24,917 bases of DNA, taken from the IMG/VR virus record IMGVR_UViG_3300011116_000094, positions 1-24,917 of that record. One strand, 5' to 3'. Under the pieces are notes generated by a model. That model worked only from the letters and a program-made list of their open reading frames with translations. It did no database searches and had not been told where the DNA came from. Of the stretch, positions 8,930 to 15,310 are shown piece after piece. Position 1 is the stretch's first letter. Every line of letters begins with the position of its first letter. The translations under genes were made by a program, and so were the position numbers. The DNA comes from a virus.

Positions 8930-8940
8930 CGTGGACTCCT

Positions 8941-9372
8941 TCAGGTAGTCACTACCGTTACTGTACCAAGTTGAATCGTTAACACCAAGTTGTTTGGCGT
9001 TAATCCGGCATCGTTGGCTCTCGAGCCCCCGACAGGATTCCATCCCCACTGAATATCGCGACTGCCCGGACTTGGATACCCCACAGCATTTGGACCTGTA
9101 CCGCCATTTAAAGCGATCTGAAGCCCCGTAGTACCCGCCTGCTGATAACTGACATCAGGACGCGGTTCACGCACTGCCTGTGGATCATAGACCGGATACA
9201 TGCCCAACTGCAACTGTGGCTGATCAGGTTCCCAACATTCCGGACACACTTTAATGCTGACCATCTTTGTCTTGATTGTCAGCTTACGCAACTGTTTGAG
9301 CAAGTATCGTTGACCGCAGCGATCGCACTCGGCGATCGAATACTTACCGGCAGCGTACTTTGGCCCCGCCAT
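8941..9372 (-). CDS. Zinc-ribbon phage protein (143 aa)
   Basis: Two CxxC knuckles are visible, C16-x-x-C19 (ECDRCGQRY) and C43-x-x-C46 (VCPECWEPD), separated by 23 residues. This is the spacing expected of a small zinc ribbon that coordinates one zinc ion. The following 95 residues are Pro/Gly-rich with little predicted order and include a QWGWNPVGG segment. The start at 9372 follows the adaptor stop in a TGATGTATG junction. The gene sits between two adaptor-like genes, suggesting a structural or neck-assembly role rather than transcription control. That is inference from position; the zinc-binding call is from the motif. Confidence 0.75.
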   Translation of the reverse strand: MAGPKYAAGKYSIAECDRCGQRYLLKQLRKLTIKTKMVSIKVCPECWEPDQPQLQLGMYPVYDPQAVREPRPDVSYQQAGTTGLQIALNGGTGPNAVGYPSPGSRDIQWGWNPVGGSRANDAGLTPNNLVLTIQLGTVTVVTT

Positions 9373-9375
9373 ACA

Positions 9376-10335
9376 TCACCTGTAATACATAATGCGGGGA
9401 ACAAACCGATCGTTGGCTTTGTCGCGATCTTCTTCCGACGCCAACTGCCATTGCTGCTCGTAGTCTGCCTTCAGCATCGCAATCCGATCCGGCGTAGCGT
9501 TGGGCAACTTGATCGACAGGTAGTACGCCAACCCCGCCACCATGCAGTTCAGCAGTCTAAACGGAATGTCCTCCGTCTTCGTGCCCGTGCCCGCATCCTG
9601 CATCCGACGCAAGCGCCAGTACACAAACATGTAGAACGGATCACCAATCGAACCTTGATTGGGCAGCGGCCAGATATTGATCGACGGGGGCCGCACGACC
9701 GAGATCGCAGCACCAACGTTGTGTGTAGCGGCAATCGTGTTCTGTTGCCCGCGCCCGCAATAGCTAAAGTAGCCCGCCGTCGAACTGGGGCTCGGCTGAG
9801 TTAGATTGCTGTAACTGATGATCTCATTACCGATCTTCACAAAACCTGCGGCTGCAAACTGCGTGACATCATTGACGTAAATCGTCGTATCAGCCGGGGC
9901 GGCATTCTGTGTTGCCACCGTTGCCGTTGTCGCGTTTGACTCAGCCGTCTGACGGTTGATCCAGACTTGAATGGGCCGACCCGATGCGTACTTATTAGGA
10001 ATCGTAGAGTACGTGGACTCACTGATCCGATTAATGTTGATGTCGACTTGCGTCGTTCCGACACCTGCATTCGTGCGCGTGACCTGATCTAAAAGGTCGA
10101 TGGTGTCGTTGGGCAGCGCGTAGATGGCCTGATTAGGGTAGAGCGGAATCTGCCCTTGCTCAATCGTCCACAGATTAATGCCCCGGTTCGCCCACTCAAT
10201 CGTCAGCAGGTTCAAGCTACGCCGAGCCGTCCGAAAATCATAGCCCGTACGCAGCTCTTGCCCGCAACGCTCGAACGCCTCCTCAATGAGGTCGTTAACG
10301 TCAAGATTGAATGTGGCGGTACCGGTGGTAGTCAC
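9376..10335 (-). CDS. P22 gp4-like tail accessory/adaptor protein (319 aa)
   Basis: The N-terminal helical segment DLIEEAFERCGQELRTGYDF, then RRSLNLLTIEWANRG (residues 15-52), is characteristic of the adaptor proteins that dock under the portal ring and close the packaged capsid. Further signs are the YPNQAIYALP turn and the C-terminal helical block (about 255-319: EDIPFRLLNCMVAGLAYYLS, then YEQQWQLASEEDRDKANDR). Between about residues 145 and 210 lies an inserted beta domain with FVKIGNEIISY and YCGRGQQNT, a G-x-E-x-I-x-Y plus R-G-x-x-x-T pattern often seen as an insertion in this family. Translation starts at a GTG placed directly after the upstream TAA. The family call is confident; the exact partner in the neck is inferred from other phages. 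Confidence 0.85.
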   Translation of the reverse strand: MTTTGTATFNLDVNDLIEEAFERCGQELRTGYDFRTARRSLNLLTIEWANRGINLWTIEQGQIPLYPNQAIYALPNDTIDLLDQVTRTNAGVGTTQVDININRISESTYSTIPNKYASGRPIQVWINRQTAESNATTATVATQNAAPADTTIYVNDVTQFAAAGFVKIGNEIISYSNLTQPSPSSTAGYFSYCGRGQQNTIAATHNVGAAISVVRPPSINIWPLPNQGSIGDPFYMFVYWRLRRMQDAGTGTKTEDIPFRLLNCMVAGLAYYLSIKLPNATPDRIAMLKADYEQQWQLASEEDRDKANDRFVPRIMYYR

Positions 10336-10569
10336 TTATCTATACCTCGCCGTTTTTTGAGCAATGCCTTTAGGCTGACTAACAAACTGCTTTCCTTTAG
10401 CCTTGCCAGCCCGTTTCGCACGAGTTGTAGCGGCATACTCGGCAGGACTGAGAGCTTTGATAGCAGCTTCAGGAAGGTAACGTTCACCAGTCTTGGAGGA
10501 CGGTTTTCCACTCTTTGTTCTCCATTTCTGAGCGGTCCAGTCTTTAAGCGACTGCTGCGGGGCTTTCAA
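10336..10569 (-). CDS. Small basic conserved phage protein (77 aa)
   Basis: The protein reads SLKDWTAQKWRTKSGKPSSK, then ERYLPEAAIKALSPAEYAAT and KQFVSQPKGIAQKTARYR. I recognise this combination (W-T-x-Q-K-W-R-T-K-S-G-K-P-S, R-Y-L-P, E-Y-A-A-T) as a small conserved family of unknown function found in marine and freshwater phages. It is very rich in Lys and Arg. The only available start that covers the conserved part is a TTG at 10569 overlapping the upstream stop as TTGA. A G-rich stretch just upstream could serve as the ribosome-binding site. DNA or RNA binding is plausible from charge but not shown. Confidence 0.75.
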   Translation of the reverse strand: MKAPQQSLKDWTAQKWRTKSGKPSSKTGERYLPEAAIKALSPAEYAATTRAKRAGKAKGKQFVSQPKGIAQKTARYR

Positions 10570-10841
10570 TCTCGATACCCCCCACCCTTAGCCTTGTACT
10601 GCTTCGCTAGGAGCTGCGCTTTCCTCGCGGACCATTGCCCTGCCGCCGTACCCTGCACCGCCTGAGCCTTGATGCGGTTGAACAGTGCTTTACGCATCCC
10701 CGGCTTCGTGTAGTTGCCCGCAGCATTGACAGACCCACCCTCAGCATACTCATAAAACGCCGTATCGTCACGGCGTTGTTTTCGCTTCGGACCCGGCATC
10801 TTCCGGGGGCTAATAGCCCCCATCCCACGAGAAGCCATCAT
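10566..10841 (-). CDS. Small basic phage protein (91 aa)
   Basis: The start at 10841 (MMASRGMGAISPRK) has AAGGAG seven bases upstream, formed over the stop codon of the preceding gene. The open frame continues upstream to 10892 without a comparable site. The C-terminal two-thirds has the compact pattern AAGNYTKPGMRKALFNRIKA, then GTAAGQWSARKAQLLAKQYK and GGGYRD. I recognise this as a recurrent small domain in aquatic phages; it looks helical and is strongly basic. An AEGGSV segment precedes it, echoing the Gly-Gly-Ser-Val motif of neighbouring genes. Function is unknown. Its neighbours suggest a virion-associated or ejected protein. Confidence 0.7.
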   Translation of the reverse strand: MMASRGMGAISPRKMPGPKRKQRRDDTAFYEYAEGGSVNAAGNYTKPGMRKALFNRIKAQAVQGTAAGQWSARKAQLLAKQYKAKGGGYRD

Positions 10842-10852
10842 AGCGACGCTCC

Positions 10853-11167
10853 TTAGACGAAACGACCTTTCGTCTTGCCGCGTTGTGCACAACCGTCTGC
10901 ACGTTTGGAAGCTGAACTGACAGAGCCGCCCTTTGCCCGCTTCAACGTGCCCATCGCTGACCGACGAGAAATTTCAGCGGCTTTGCCGGACTCATCACGC
11001 AGCTTTTGCAGCTCGGCTTCCGCGTCCATTTTTCGCATCATTTCAGGCGATGGCGTCAGCTCATTGACCGGCGGTTTCGGCGTAGATGCTGGCGGTGCAC
11101 CAACGTCATCCGGAGGATTGACGCCCTCAAACGGGCCGACTACGTTGGGTTTACGTGGATTAGGCAT
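10853..11167 (-). CDS. Small phage protein with shared GGSVSSASKRADG C-terminal motif (104 aa)
   Basis: The N-terminal half is Pro/Asp-rich and probably disordered (MPNPRKPNVVGPFEGVNPPD). A short helix follows (about 40-70, with MMRKMDAEAELQKLRDE), then the basic tail KGGSVSSASKRADG, AQRGKTKGRFV. This tail is almost identical in protein sequence to the end of the gene at 11865-12371, while the DNA has changed at many third codon positions. The start follows the upstream stop by one base (TGACATG). No catalytic motif is visible. The conserved tail is the notable part; it may act as a packaging, capsid-targeting or nucleic-acid-binding tag, which is inference. Confidence 0.7.
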   Translation of the reverse strand: MPNPRKPNVVGPFEGVNPPDDVGAPPASTPKPPVNELTPSPEMMRKMDAEAELQKLRDESGKAAEISRRSAMGTLKRAKGGSVSSASKRADGCAQRGKTKGRFV

Positions 11168-11168
11168 G

Positions 11169-11597
11169 TCAGCACATCCCGCCTTTACGCATCACCACTT
11201 TCGTGCCCTTGGTCTTGCCTTTTTTGGCAATCCCATCAGCCGCTTTATGTCCGGCAGCTAGCCCGCCACCCGCCATCTTTTTGGTCTTGCCGCCGTACTT
11301 CATACCTTTGGCTTCGGCCATCTCGTGCTTGATCATAGCGGCGGGAGCACCTTTCTTTTTCATAAAGGCCACTTCTTTACCGACCATTGCTTTGGACTCT
11401 TTCATGGCACCACCTTCTTTAAAAAATTCCGAAGCGCCTTGATTGGTCTTCGGGCTGTTGATACGTTGCTGATCAGGACGCGGTCTATTGCTATCCTTAA
11501 ATTTAACACCTTTGTCGGCTTGCATAAACTCCATGCCCACGCGCTGTGGGATGCCGATGCGTTTGGCTGCGGCGGGGTTGTTAGCAACCAACGCCAT
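11169..11597 (-). CDS. Basic phage protein with Gly/Lys-rich C-terminus (142 aa)
   Basis: I start at the ATG at 11597 (MALVANNPAAAKRIGIPQRV), since the upstream extension to 11678 runs over the previous gene and looks non-coding in composition. The middle has EFMQADKGVKFKDSNRPR and a Lys/Met/Ala-rich helical region (about 75-110). The C-terminus is GGGLAAGHKAADGIAKKGKT, then KGTKVVMRKGGMC, a diverged version of the G-G-S-V-x-x-A-x-K-x-A-D-G-x-A-x-x-G-K-T tail of the neighbours. The ribosome-binding site is weak. The protein is strongly basic and has no membrane segment. Function unknown; a virion-internal or nucleic-acid-associated role is inferred from charge and context. Confidence 0.7.
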   Translation of the reverse strand: MALVANNPAAAKRIGIPQRVGMEFMQADKGVKFKDSNRPRPDQQRINSPKTNQGASEFFKEGGAMKESKAMVGKEVAFMKKKGAPAAMIKHEMAEAKGMKYGGKTKKMAGGGLAAGHKAADGIAKKGKTKGTKVVMRKGGMC

Positions 11598-11616
11598 AAG
11601 ATTGTGTTGCTTCTGA

Positions 11617-11865
11617 CTAGTTGAGGGCACTTCTCTGATCCTTGATGAACGCATCAATCTTGGCTTCCAAACGATCAAGACGATCTAGTACCCGATTGAT
11701 GTCGTTGTGTACTTCGACTTTCGTCACATACTCTTTGGCAACCTCTTCCCGAGTTTTGTTCAGGAGGATCTCAAGGCGTTTAAGCTCTGCGGCCTTCTCT
11801 TTGAAAACCCATGCAAACAGCCCAAGCGCTACAGTTAGGACTGTATTCCAAAGCGGCATTTCCAT
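11617..11865 (-). CDS. Single-TM coiled-coil phage protein (82 aa), spanin- or holin-accessory-like
   Basis: An N-terminal hydrophobic segment (MPLWNTVLTVALGLFAWVF, about residues 3-20) is followed by a long charged heptad-rich helix (KEKAAELKRLEILLNKTREE, then INRVLDRLDRLEAKIDAFI). This fits a protein anchored in the inner membrane with a coiled coil outside it. The preferred start is the ATG at 11865, which overlaps the upstream stop (TGATG); an in-frame GTG lies six bases further up. Proteins of this shape occur near lysis genes and are sometimes taken as inner-membrane spanins. It lies about 2 kb downstream of the endolysin, so a lysis role is possible but unproven. Confidence 0.7.
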   Translation of the reverse strand: MEMPLWNTVLTVALGLFAWVFKEKAAELKRLEILLNKTREEVAKEYVTKVEVHNDINRVLDRLDRLEAKIDAFIKDQRSALN

Positions 11866-12371
11866 CAGCACACCTTGCCACGAGTTTTGCCTCGCTGAGC
11901 GATACCGTCAGCGCGTTTAGAAGCGGAACTCACCGACCCGCCCGACGCCATTTTAATAGCGCCGCCTTTTTTATGTCCGTAGTCTGACGAAGGAAGAAAC
12001 GCAGGCCACCTAAGCTTATCAGGCGCTGTGTACTCGGTCTCGACGTTAGGATTAGCCTCTCTAAGTTTTGCTACGCGTATAACTTCTTGCATCCTTGCAG
12101 AAGGCTGCTCACGTGTTCGGGTTTTTTCACGTGCTAAAGCCGCACGAATAATTTTGTCCATTTCGGGCTGCGCACGCAATGCAGCGTCGCGTCCTTCAGC
12201 TTCCGCTTGCTGCTGACGCTTAATATCGTTTGCAAAACCTTCTGCCACAATATTGCGGTCTTGCGCCCCAAGCCCCGCATACATCAACGCCCTCTGCCTA
12301 ACATCATCTTGAATGTTCGGATTTTTATCGGCTAAAACGCCACCGCTTTGATATTTGCGTGCTTTTTTCAT
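11865..12371 (-). CDS. Basic phage protein with shared GGSVSSASKRADG C-terminal motif (168 aa)
   Basis: The ATG at 12371 (MKKARKYQSGGVLADKNPNI) follows the upstream stop by one base in the TGACATG junction. A start at 12422 would overlap the upstream gene by 50 bases and is less likely. The central region (about 20-125) is charged and helical (RQQQAEAEGRDAALRAQPEM, then REKTRTREQPSARMQEVIRV). The C-terminus reads HKKGGAIKMASGGSVSSASK, then RADGIAQRGKTRGKVC, matching the end of the gene at 10853-11167 and, more loosely, that at 11169-11597. There is no membrane segment or enzymatic motif. Function unknown; an internal virion protein is a reasonable guess from charge and neighbours. Confidence 0.7.
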   Translation of the reverse strand: MKKARKYQSGGVLADKNPNIQDDVRQRALMYAGLGAQDRNIVAEGFANDIKRQQQAEAEGRDAALRAQPEMDKIIRAALAREKTRTREQPSARMQEVIRVAKLREANPNVETEYTAPDKLRWPAFLPSSDYGHKKGGAIKMASGGSVSSASKRADGIAQRGKTRGKVC

Positions 12372-12372
12372 G

Positions 12373-12627
12373 TCAGCAATTCCAAGCGCGGAGAGACTTA
12401 TTAATCCGGCTGTTGGGATCATTTGCCGTTTTAGCGGAAGTAAGCTTTCGCTTCATCCCTTTCATCCGAGCACAAAATGAATCCCGGCGCTTTCCACCTT
12501 CAGGCTGAGGAGGCTTGAGACCCGGCTTGCCCGGATTAGCCGCATTGTAGCTGGCTCGGCCTTTGGCATTCAACCCACCCTTGGGGTTCTTGCCTTCCGC
12601 TCTCTGCCATGCAGGAGTCTTAGCCAT
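12373..12627 (-). CDS. Small basic conserved phage protein (84 aa)
   Basis: The sequence TPAWQRAEGKNPKGGLNAKG, then RASYNAANPGKPGLKPPQPE and GGKRRDSFCARMKGMKRKL is a pattern I recognise from many aquatic phages: the E-G-K-N-P-x-G-G-L-N-A-K-G-R-A-S-Y core and the S-F-C-A-R-M segment are its landmarks. Its family function is unknown to me. The protein is rich in Lys, Arg and Gly with a cysteine at C52 and a terminal W-N-C. A GAGG ribosome-binding site precedes the ATG. It follows the holin-like gene and opens the block of small basic proteins. Confidence 0.75.
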   Translation of the reverse strand: MAKTPAWQRAEGKNPKGGLNAKGRASYNAANPGKPGLKPPQPEGGKRRDSFCARMKGMKRKLTSAKTANDPNSRINKSLRAWNC

Positions 12628-12629
12628 GT

Positions 12630-13130
12630 TTACCTCTTTTGTTCTTTCAGCTCTGCCGTCAGCGCGTCAGTCTTCTCTTTGCTGCCAGCACTAGACCCGA
12701 GGAAGAAGTTCAGGATCGTTGCGACCACTGTGCCAAGGAGAAAGCCAAGTATCGTATCCGCAAAACGGACGTTGATTTCTGGAATCGTACCAAAGGTGAT
12801 AAAGAAAATATACGTGACTGCAGTGACGGACCAAAACGTCGCCAAATACATGACAAAGCGTTTGGAGAACGTATCATTTTGCTGCAATGCAGCGGTCTGC
12901 ATCGCCCGAGCGTCAGCCGTGTTTTTATTGGCTTGCTCGACCATGAACTCCTCATGCTTCATGGCAGACTCACGCAGAGCTTTGATCTCTTCTGCGTTCA
13001 TGTCGGGCTTTAGCTCAATCCCAGTCTTCTCTTGAACGTAGTCCAGCCCCTTGTCCACGACCGCCTGAGCAACCTTCGGCAGGTTGTTTGAAAGAAGGCT
13101 TGAGACGATACCGGCAAGAAGGGGGGCCAT
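12630..13130 (-). CDS. Holin-like membrane protein (166 aa)
   Basis: The N-terminal half is a hydrophobic stretch and charged helices (MAPLLAGIVSSLLSNNL, then AEEIKALRESAMKHEEFMVE). The C-terminal half has two clear membrane segments, about residues 91-114 (RFVMYLATFWSVTAVTYIFF) and 125-145 (TILGFLLGTVVATILNFFLG), followed by GSSAGSKEKTDAL. This resembles the holin class with a helical head and C-terminal membrane hairpin, including proteins related to the GTA-type three-TM holins. It would form membrane lesions that release the muramidase encoded at 14023-14499. The start follows the upstream stop by one base (TGACATG). The holin role is inferred from topology and position; a second two-TM protein lies at 13606-14022. 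Confidence 0.65.
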   Translation of the reverse strand: MAPLLAGIVSSLLSNNLPKVAQAVVDKGLDYVQEKTGIELKPDMNAEEIKALRESAMKHEEFMVEQANKNTADARAMQTAALQQNDTFSKRFVMYLATFWSVTAVTYIFFITFGTIPEINVRFADTILGFLLGTVVATILNFFLGSSAGSKEKTDALTAELKEQKR

Positions 13131-13131
13131 G

Positions 13132-13584
13132 TCAGTTTCTCAGGTTGAATGCTAAGTTTGGGTGCTTCGGGTAAATGACTACACGGTCACCTTCCGGGCA
13201 TTTGTACTTGATGGTCGCCAGCAATGTCGCTTTCCCAGGTGCCGGAACCTGTTTTAACGTCAGCAAATATGTAAACGTATCAATTTCGTGACTTGCAGGC
13301 CCTGCAAAGTTTGGGTTTGACGACACCGCTTCATGCACAACGTTGTTGCCGTCGCGAATTGCTGGAATAAACGACTCAACTGAACAATCGTCACGCTTCT
13401 TGATCCGGGCTACTGTTACCATGATTGGCTCGCCAATCTTCGTATCAGCGATCTTAAAGTGTTCTGGTGCCCACTGAATGATTTGATTGTCCAACAAGCC
13501 CCACTTGTCAAACAGCGTGTAACCACCGCCAAGCGCCGCAATGCTAGCGGCAACAGCAGCTATGGTTTTGTGAAAGTCAATCAT
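13132..13584 (-). CDS. Membrane-anchored protein in the lysis region (150 aa)
   Basis: A single hydrophobic N-terminal segment (IAAVAASIAALGGGYTLF, about residues 8-25) acts as a signal anchor. It is followed by a mostly beta-type domain with KIGEPIMVTVARIKKRDDCS and TFTYLLTLKQVPAPGKATLL and a C-terminal YKCPEGDRVVIYPKHPNL. Two cysteines (about 67 and 130) could form a disulfide outside the cytoplasm. The gene lies between two multi-TM proteins downstream of the endolysin. I do not recognise the family. A periplasmic lysis accessory role, or a virion/host-envelope function, would both fit; neither is shown. Confidence 0.6.
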   Translation of the reverse strand: MIDFHKTIAAVAASIAALGGGYTLFDKWGLLDNQIIQWAPEHFKIADTKIGEPIMVTVARIKKRDDCSVESFIPAIRDGNNVVHEAVSSNPNFAGPASHEIDTFTYLLTLKQVPAPGKATLLATIKYKCPEGDRVVIYPKHPNLAFNLRN

Positions 13585-13605
13585 TTCATCTTTGACTTAT
13601 GTCGT

Positions 13606-14022
13606 TTATTTCGAGGCGGTTATATGATCGTCGCCTTTAGTAACCGTTACACGCCCTTCGGTGACATCAACTTTCATAGGCGGCTCTTGTCGATCCAGCT
13701 TGTCAAGCTTTTCGATCAGCGTCTGGATGACTTGGAACTCGGGCTTTTCTTGCTTGGGTGTAGCCCCGGCGATCCCGTTGAGCATGGAAATAAGCGCGGT
13801 AAGCGAAGCACCTAAAAGACCCATCACAGCTGCGATCTTGTCGGACTCTAGGTACAGACTGGAGACAACGCCGATGATGACGATCAGGGTGATATAGAAG
13901 AGGCCATGCCTACCAATCGCTTTACCAGCGACTTCTTTGGCAGGGGCTTGAGCATCAAGCCTACGAAGCTCGACTTCCGCTTCGGCTCTCAGCTTGGCGA
14001 TTTCCTGCCGAAGATTGTTCAT
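13606..14022 (-). CDS. Two-TM membrane protein, holin candidate (138 aa)
   Basis: Residues 1-35 form a charged amphipathic helix (MNNLRQEIAKLRAEAEVELR). Two membrane segments follow at about 40-58 (LFYITLIVIIGVVSSLYL) and 62-85 (KIAAVMGLLGASLTALISML), then a coiled-coil-like and polar tail ending in TEGRVTVTKGDDHITASK. The ATG directly follows the endolysin stop (TAAATG), so the two are translated together. A small two-TM protein right behind the muramidase is the usual place for a holin or antiholin. Because another holin-like protein lies at 12630-13130, this could be one of a pair. The assignment rests on topology and position only. Confidence 0.6.
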   Translation of the reverse strand: MNNLRQEIAKLRAEAEVELRRLDAQAPAKEVAGKAIGRHGLFYITLIVIIGVVSSLYLESDKIAAVMGLLGASLTALISMLNGIAGATPKQEKPEFQVIQTLIEKLDKLDRQEPPMKVDVTEGRVTVTKGDDHITASK

Positions 14023-14499
14023 TTACGACTCCAACAAGCTTGCAATCCGTCTAGCCCACCCAGCAGAGAAAGACGGCCAATTCTTCATCTCCGTCATGGC
14101 TCGAAGCCGCCGAGCCAACATCTTCCGAAGCAGCCCATCAGGATTGACTTCATTGAGAGCGGCCAATGTCTTTGGCCCGAGCACCCCATCAGGCGTAGCT
14201 CCAACGGACTGCTGCAACCACTTCACCGCAGCTCCGACACCGCTATTGACCGCAGCATCGAACACAGCATACCGAACTACAGGAGGCAGCTTATCGGCTT
14301 GAACCGCATCCCAATACGACTTTTTGTAGATCGCCTTCGCAACATCCGTCGGCATATCTTTCATAGGGCCGTCATAGCAGTGCTCACGCGCTACAGCAAT
14401 CGTGACGCCCCACATCGTCTCCCCACCCGGATCATTCGGATGGTTTGAATACGACCCTTCATGACCAAGAAGCGTATGGAATGCGGTATCAAAGTCCAT
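14023..14499 (-). CDS. GH108-type endolysin, N-acetylmuramidase (158 aa)
   Basis: The N-terminus has the glycoside hydrolase family 108 signature: LLGHEGSYSNHPNDPGGETM followed by WGVT (residues 10-33), with E14 of H-E-G-S-Y as the expected catalytic acid. The middle contains KSYWDAVQADKLPPVVRYAV and FDAAVNSGVGAAVKWLQQS. The C-terminal third (about 85-155) resembles the peptidoglycan-binding module of this family (TPDGVLGPKTLAALN). The length is close to the usual phage enzymes. It would cut the glycan backbone of host peptidoglycan at lysis. No signal peptide is visible, so export should depend on a holin; two candidates follow downstream. The family assignment is strong; activity is inferred from the intact motif. 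Confidence 0.93.
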   Translation of the reverse strand: MDFDTAFHTLLGHEGSYSNHPNDPGGETMWGVTIAVAREHCYDGPMKDMPTDVAKAIYKKSYWDAVQADKLPPVVRYAVFDAAVNSGVGAAVKWLQQSVGATPDGVLGPKTLAALNEVNPDGLLRKMLARRLRAMTEMKNWPSFSAGWARRIASLLES

Positions 14500-14502
14500 A
14501 CA

Positions 14503-14784
14503 TCACCCGTAAAACACCGTGGCAGTCGTCGCAGTACCGGTCACAGTCACGTGCAGATCGGTGGCACAAACAACACCTTCGCCCGGAATCAACACTGAAA
14601 ACGGAGTACCGTTTGCCAGCGTAGTCGTTGAAAAAACAGTTGCACCACTAGCGCCGCCGTCTCTTACAACGACCGTGCCTGTAGTCGAACCCGGCGTCAC
14701 CACCAAACCTTTAAACCGAGTTCGACCACTAAACACTGTGGCTGTGGCACTAACGTACCCAGCTTTTACATCGGTCTGCATCAT
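14503..14784 (-). CDS. Small beta-rich phage protein (93 aa)
   Basis: The ATG at 14784 has TGGAGG six bases upstream. The protein is Thr/Val/Gly-rich and alternates in a beta pattern (AGYVSATATVFSGRTRFKGL, then GTVVVRDGGASGATVFSTTT and VCATDLHVTVTGTATTATVF). There are no helical or membrane segments. It lies between the 119-residue protein and the endolysin. Compact beta-sandwich proteins of this size in such positions are often capsid decoration or minor structural proteins, but I do not recognise a specific family and nothing more can be said from the sequence. Confidence 0.65.
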   Translation of the reverse strand: MMQTDVKAGYVSATATVFSGRTRFKGLVVTPGSTTGTVVVRDGGASGATVFSTTTLANGTPFSVLIPGEGVVCATDLHVTVTGTATTATVFYG

Positions 14785-14796
14785 GGCAAACCTCCA

Positions 14797-15156
14797 TTAG
14801 GACGCGGTCGTGATGGCGATCCAAGCAGCCGAACCACGCACATAGATACGGTCGTTCGTCGTCGTGCCGTCAGTACGAAGATACAGCGAACCTTGCGCAG
14901 CAGAAATTGTCGGCGCACCGGAACCAACAAAAATACCGAAGTTAGCGGTCGAGCTGATAAGAATCGCCGACATTCCACCCGAAGCAGGAGCCGTGCCGCT
15001 ATCTGCCGTGACATTACCCGTCGCGGAAACCGAATCCACGCTCATCGCGGGACCAATCGTCGAAGTGGTCGTAACCGCGCCCGTGGTCGAGTTAACGGAA
15101 ATAGTTTGAAAGCCGTTCTGGGACCGAACTGGACCGGAGAAGGTGGTATTAGACAT
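14797..15156 (-). CDS. Small virion-type protein (119 aa)
   Basis: The protein starts MSNTTFSGPVRSQNGFQTI, an S-x-x-T-F-S-G-P-V-R-S-x-N-G-F opening that recurs in small structural proteins of aquatic phages. A Ser/Thr/Ala-rich central part follows. The C-terminus is APTISAAQGSLYLRTDGTTT, then NDRIYVRGSAAWIAITTAS, a G-S-L-Y-L-R-T-D-G motif common in fibre and decoration proteins. It is the first gene after the capsid terminator and its leader carries a 10-bp inverted repeat. A ribosome-binding site (GTGAGG) precedes the ATG. A decoration or tail-related role is likely; the exact one is unknown. Confidence 0.7.
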   Translation of the reverse strand: MSNTTFSGPVRSQNGFQTISVNSTTGAVTTTSTIGPAMSVDSVSATGNVTADSGTAPASGGMSAILISSTANFGIFVGSGAPTISAAQGSLYLRTDGTTTNDRIYVRGSAAWIAITTAS

Positions 15157-15177
15157 TTAAGCCTCACATGCGAGTAG

Positions 15178-15222
15178 CGTGTATCAGTCTGCATGTCGTC
15201 AGCCGGGACTGCCTGATACACG
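15178..15222. repeat. 10-bp perfect inverted repeat in the leader of the post-capsid operon
   Basis: CGTGTATCAG at 15178-15187 and CTGATACACG at 15213-15222 are perfect reverse complements 25 bases apart. They lie between the capsid terminator and the 119-residue gene, so on the minus strand the structure would sit in the 5' leader of that gene, about 20 bases before its start. It could be an RNA hairpin or a protein-binding site. No good sigma70 promoter was seen in this 155-base gap. Confidence 0.7.
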
Positions 15223-15262
15223 GGATGACCCCGGAATAGTGCTGTTGTATCACACCTAATAT

Positions 15263-15290
15263 AAAAAAGAAAGGGGGCCGAAGCCCCCTT
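15263..15290 (-). terminator. Intrinsic terminator after the major capsid gene
   Basis: On the minus strand an 8-bp perfect stem (AAGGGGGC / GCCCCCTT) closes a TTCG tetraloop and is followed at once by TCTTTTTT. It lies about 20 bases after the capsid gene stop. This is a textbook rho-independent terminator and would insulate the highly expressed head genes from the lysis and tail genes downstream. Confidence 0.93.
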
Positions 15291-15310
15291 CCAATCAGTC
15301 ATTAAACTGA

